From Chloroflexota bacterium (lineage in GTDB: Bacteria; Chloroflexota; UBA11872; VXNJ01), in NCBI GenBank assembly GCA_026708165.1, contig JAPOVO010000038.1, positions 1 to 9,622 of the forward strand: DNA of 9,622 nt, written 5' to 3'. A program made the position numbers and the translations under genes. The notes beneath the pieces are model-generated. The model saw nothing but the letters and a program-made list of their open reading frames with translations. It was not told where the DNA came from and made no database searches. This document shows, in pieces, positions 7,213 to 9,622 of the stretch (position 1 is the first letter of the stretch; each line of letters begins with the position of its first letter).

Positions 7213-9622
7213 TTGCCAACGGACCAAGAGCTCACGCGCCTGCGCCTTGTGGAAACCGTTCTGCGTGAAATCGACATCGCGCCGCTAAGACGCCTAGTAC
7301 GAAGCGAGTCCCAGTGGCGGCAACTATCTGCCGGTTTTCGCCCCGACCACATCAGCAAAAACGTCCTGATCATGCGAGGGCCTCAGATCGCCCGCCGGCC
7401 AACGCTTGTTCAGGAGTTGCTTCTCGCTTTCTTCAAGAGCCTTGGTATCGACAGAACCAGCCTAAAGGAAGGGCTCAAGGAGGCGGCCGACGATACGAGG
7501 CTGTCGCCCTCCTCTCGCACGTTGTTTCAGACTGCGGCGACAATCGAATTCCACCGTATCCCACGAGGCAAATCCACTTCGTCGGCAATTGCTCGGTTCG
7601 ACTATCCCAGTGCCGCATCTAGCATCGACACAGCCAAATCGGAACCACATCCGGTTGCGGATGGCGCATCCGATGAGCATTCGCAGACCGGCGAAACGTC
7701 GCCAGCTACCGCCTCCCACGAAAGTCGCCCACCTGGCGGTGAGTCGGAGAAATTAAAGGAATGGCGACAGGCAGAAGAGTTCGTGTGGGAGCCTCCTCAA
7801 GACGAATCAGGCGCCGCACAGGAAGTCGTCACACTATTTGAACGGAGCCTCGTCGCCTTCGTTCGGTGGCGCCTGGAGAAGATACACGGAGAGAAGTGGC
7901 TAAAGAGGGGCTGTGGCAACTTCCTCAAAATCTGGAGGAGCAGAGCAGCCCGAAGGAGTGCGCTAGAGCCGGACTCTTTGCTTGGTTACGCCGAACTCGG
8001 CGAAATCAAAGACATCATCATCAACAAGGCCAACTGGCCAGTGTTCGAAGTGTATTTCGAAAAGAAACAATTCGTCCAACAGGCACTAGACGAAGTGATC
8101 CCCCTGCGGGTCTCGGGTATGCATCCTGGAGAACGAGAGCTGTTTCTTACCGAGCATATTTCAGCAATCGCCAAGATGGTGAAAATGGCCGGGTTGTATC
8201 ACCCGGAGACTGCTGCTCCGATTGACCAGTTGTTTCTGCAACTCACCGGAAACCAAGAGGCTGCTGTCGATGGGAGCAGCGGAACAGAGGGAACTCCAAT
8301 CCAGACCAACTTGACGCAACTCGAAGATCCCGGTCTTGTGGGTCGAGGAGCGGAGTTACGGTCGCTGAATGAATTTTGGAATGACCCATTCTCCAGGATC
8401 GCCTCGATTGTTGGAGCTGGCGGCGTAGGCAAGACTGCCCTGCTCGAGGAATTCGTTGATCGCCGCCTGCGAGCTCGCCCCCGGCCGAAGGAATTGCCAG
8501 ATCCGGAAGTCTTGATCTACCTCACAGCCAAGGACAACTATCTGGAGGGCGTTACGCAACCTCCTCGACGTATGCATTTCAACACTCTCCGTCAGATATA
8601 TAGGGTGACTGCGGAGACAATCTCTGGCGAAGATCACGAAGGTAGCGACACTGCTGAACTGCGCCAACTCGTCTTCTCGCTAGCCAAGGAGATACGAGTC
8701 CTATTCGCTCTGGACAATTTGGAGAGCCTCACCGCGGACGAGATGGAGGAGGTCGGTCGCTTCTTGGACGACCTCCCGTCACCAAGTAAAGCCATCATTA
8801 CGACGAGAGACAACCGACGCATGGGGAACACCATCCCTCTCGCAGGGCTACCGCATGAGGATGCGCGCGAGCTGCTACTGAGGTCACTGTCCGAAGCTCA
8901 GATCGAACCGGATGAAGAGCAGCTGGCGACTCTGGATGAGATTATTGAGAAAACCGAAGGAGTACCCCTCTATCTGAAGCACGCTGCGAACGCGATAACT
9001 CAGGGTGGTTGTTCTCCCGACGAAGCTCTTCAAAGGTTGTCTGGGAAGTCGATTTTGGAGTTCCTGGAATTCTCATACGCCAATTGCTTCGAACGGATCT
9101 CTGCGGGGGCAATGAGAGTCGCGTATTTCCTTGCGCTTTCGCCCCGACCTCGTCGGCGCAATGAACTGCAAAGAGTCTGCGAAGAGTCCGGCGAATTGGA
9201 TGAATCTCTGGAGCGCCTCGCCCAATTGGCCTTCGTGGAGCGCGTCGATGAAAACAAACAAGGAATCAGATTCAAGCTATCGAGTCCCCAACTCGCAGAA
9301 TTCGTCCGACTAAAAGTACCAAATGCGCTGCCGGCAAATGTGGTGGCCTTAGTAGCTAACCAGGTTGGAACCCCGACCCTCTCGTCTCCGAAAAATGTCG
9401 AGATAGAAGTGCGAAGAATCGTTAAGGCCGCAAACTCTGCGTGGCAAATCAGTTGGGAAAACGGGATCGCAAAACTGGAGCAGGCTCGGCGAGACTGGAA
9501 CGACCATCCCATGATTCTCGCGAGGCTCGGCTATTTCTACTTCCGGAACCGCCGACGTCGACGCGCAAGGGACTTGAACGAACAATCAATTAAGAAGGGT
9601 TATGAGCAGCCTGAGTCGTACG
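7213..9622 (+). CDS. STAND (NB-ARC-like) ATPase with Swt1-type HEPN domain and TPR-like C-terminus (3' partial)
   Basis: The frame is open from the TGA at 7207-7209 to the window end, giving at least 803 residues from a TTG start. Domains in order: an unrecognised helical N-terminus (about 1-116); a polar, Pro/Ser/Glu-rich linker (about 117-180); a Swt1-like HEPN domain (about 205-330) with LGEIKDIII-NKANW (262-275) and RVSGMHP (299-305); and a STAND ATPase. The ATPase has Walker A GAGGVGKT (401-408), Walker B VLFALDN (496-502), the TTR sensor (530-532) and a GLPL-type motif GVPL (583-586). A winged-helix-like part follows (about 617-697), then helical TPR-like sequence from about 765 (ILARLGYFYF), cut by the window edge. 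STAND proteins such as Avs and bNACHT bind a phage trigger through the C-terminal repeats, oligomerise with ATP and switch on an N-terminal effector. Here the HEPN domain (a ribonuclease fold) is the likely effector. It probably shares a transcript with the upstream nuclease gene. ATPase assignment is firm, HEPN good, the biological role inferred. Confidence 0.88.
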   Translation, partial: MPTDQELTRLRLVETVLREIDIAPLRRLVRSESQWRQLSAGFRPDHISKNVLIMRGPQIARRPTLVQELLLAFFKSLGIDRTSLKEGLKEAADDTRLSPSSRTLFQTAATIEFHRIPRGKSTSSAIARFDYPSAASSIDTAKSEPHPVADGASDEHSQTGETSPATASHESRPPGGESEKLKEWRQAEEFVWEPPQDESGAAQEVVTLFERSLVAFVRWRLEKIHGEKWLKRGCGNFLKIWRSRAARRSALEPDSLLGYAELGEIKDIIINKANWPVFEVYFEKKQFVQQALDEVIPLRVSGMHPGERELFLTEHISAIAKMVKMAGLYHPETAAPIDQLFLQLTGNQEAAVDGSSGTEGTPIQTNLTQLEDPGLVGRGAELRSLNEFWNDPFSRIASIVGAGGVGKTALLEEFVDRRLRARPRPKELPDPEVLIYLTAKDNYLEGVTQPPRRMHFNTLRQIYRVTAETISGEDHEGSDTAELRQLVFSLAKEIRVLFALDNLESLTADEMEEVGRFLDDLPSPSKAIITTRDNRRMGNTIPLAGLPHEDARELLLRSLSEAQIEPDEEQLATLDEIIEKTEGVPLYLKHAANAITQGGCSPDEALQRLSGKSILEFLEFSYANCFERISAGAMRVAYFLALSPRPRRRNELQRVCEESGELDESLERLAQLAFVERVDENKQGIRFKLSSPQLAEFVRLKVPNALPANVVALVANQVGTPTLSSPKNVEIEVRRIVKAANSAWQISWENGIAKLEQARRDWNDHPMILARLGYFYFRNRRRRRARDLNEQSIKKGYEQPESY

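Noticed and set aside
6918..7373. 151-codon minus-strand frame crossing the gap between the two defence genes
   Set aside because: It overlaps the conserved end of the HNH gene and the start of the STAND gene, with Arg/Ser/Thr-rich low-information sequence; no reason to call an antitoxin.
7866..8225. 119-codon + strand frame
   Set aside because: It is an alternative frame of the HEPN-coding part of the STAND gene; Arg/Gln/Ser-rich and without motifs.
9030..9512. 160-codon minus-strand open frame
   Set aside because: Antisense to the STAND ATPase gene, which carries clear motifs in its own frame; Ser/Arg-rich composition indicates a shadow.

Overview
The window is GC-rich bacterial DNA with four protein genes, all on the + strand. 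Two large paralogous membrane-protein genes lie on the left. A 447-base gap separates them from two genes typical of defence islands on the right. Codon use and GC in the left half suit a high-GC proteobacterium (perhaps alpha), but nothing here fixes the taxon. No rRNA, tRNA, CRISPR array, transposase or integrase was seen.

Left block (1-4881): a tandem pair of polytopic membrane proteins. The first is cut at its N-terminus by the window edge; the second is complete at 930 aa. Each has a multi-pass N-terminal half and a large soluble C-terminal half. The complete copy shows features resembling GT-C-fold glycosyltransferase-like proteins: an Asp/His loop after the early membrane helices, then FPPELSW and PYHYG motifs. 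The second gene's ribosome-binding site overlaps the first gene's stop codon, so the pair is almost certainly one operon. Substrate and exact function are unknown.

Gap (4882-5328): no convincing gene. It holds a short minus-strand open frame that may be the tail of a decayed gene, an 8-bp inverted repeat just upstream of the next gene, and what looks like the boundary to DNA of lower GC and different codon use.

Right block (5329-9622): a 606-aa single-chain DUF262-DUF1524 (HNH) protein of the GmrSD/SspE/BrxU type, followed 63 bases later by a long open frame that runs off the window. That frame (at least 803 aa, TTG start) encodes a STAND/NB-ARC ATPase. It carries a Swt1-like HEPN domain before the ATPase and helical, TPR-like sequence after it. 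Neither standard annotation by ATG start nor a search for closed frames would show this gene easily. The likely reading is a two-gene anti-phage module or the edge of a defence island, combining a nucleotide-dependent DNA nuclease with a sensor ATPase that controls a HEPN ribonuclease-like domain. The HEPN motif is altered (R-V-S-G-M-H instead of R-N-x-x-x-H). That change and the pairing of the two genes are the most interesting points in the window.
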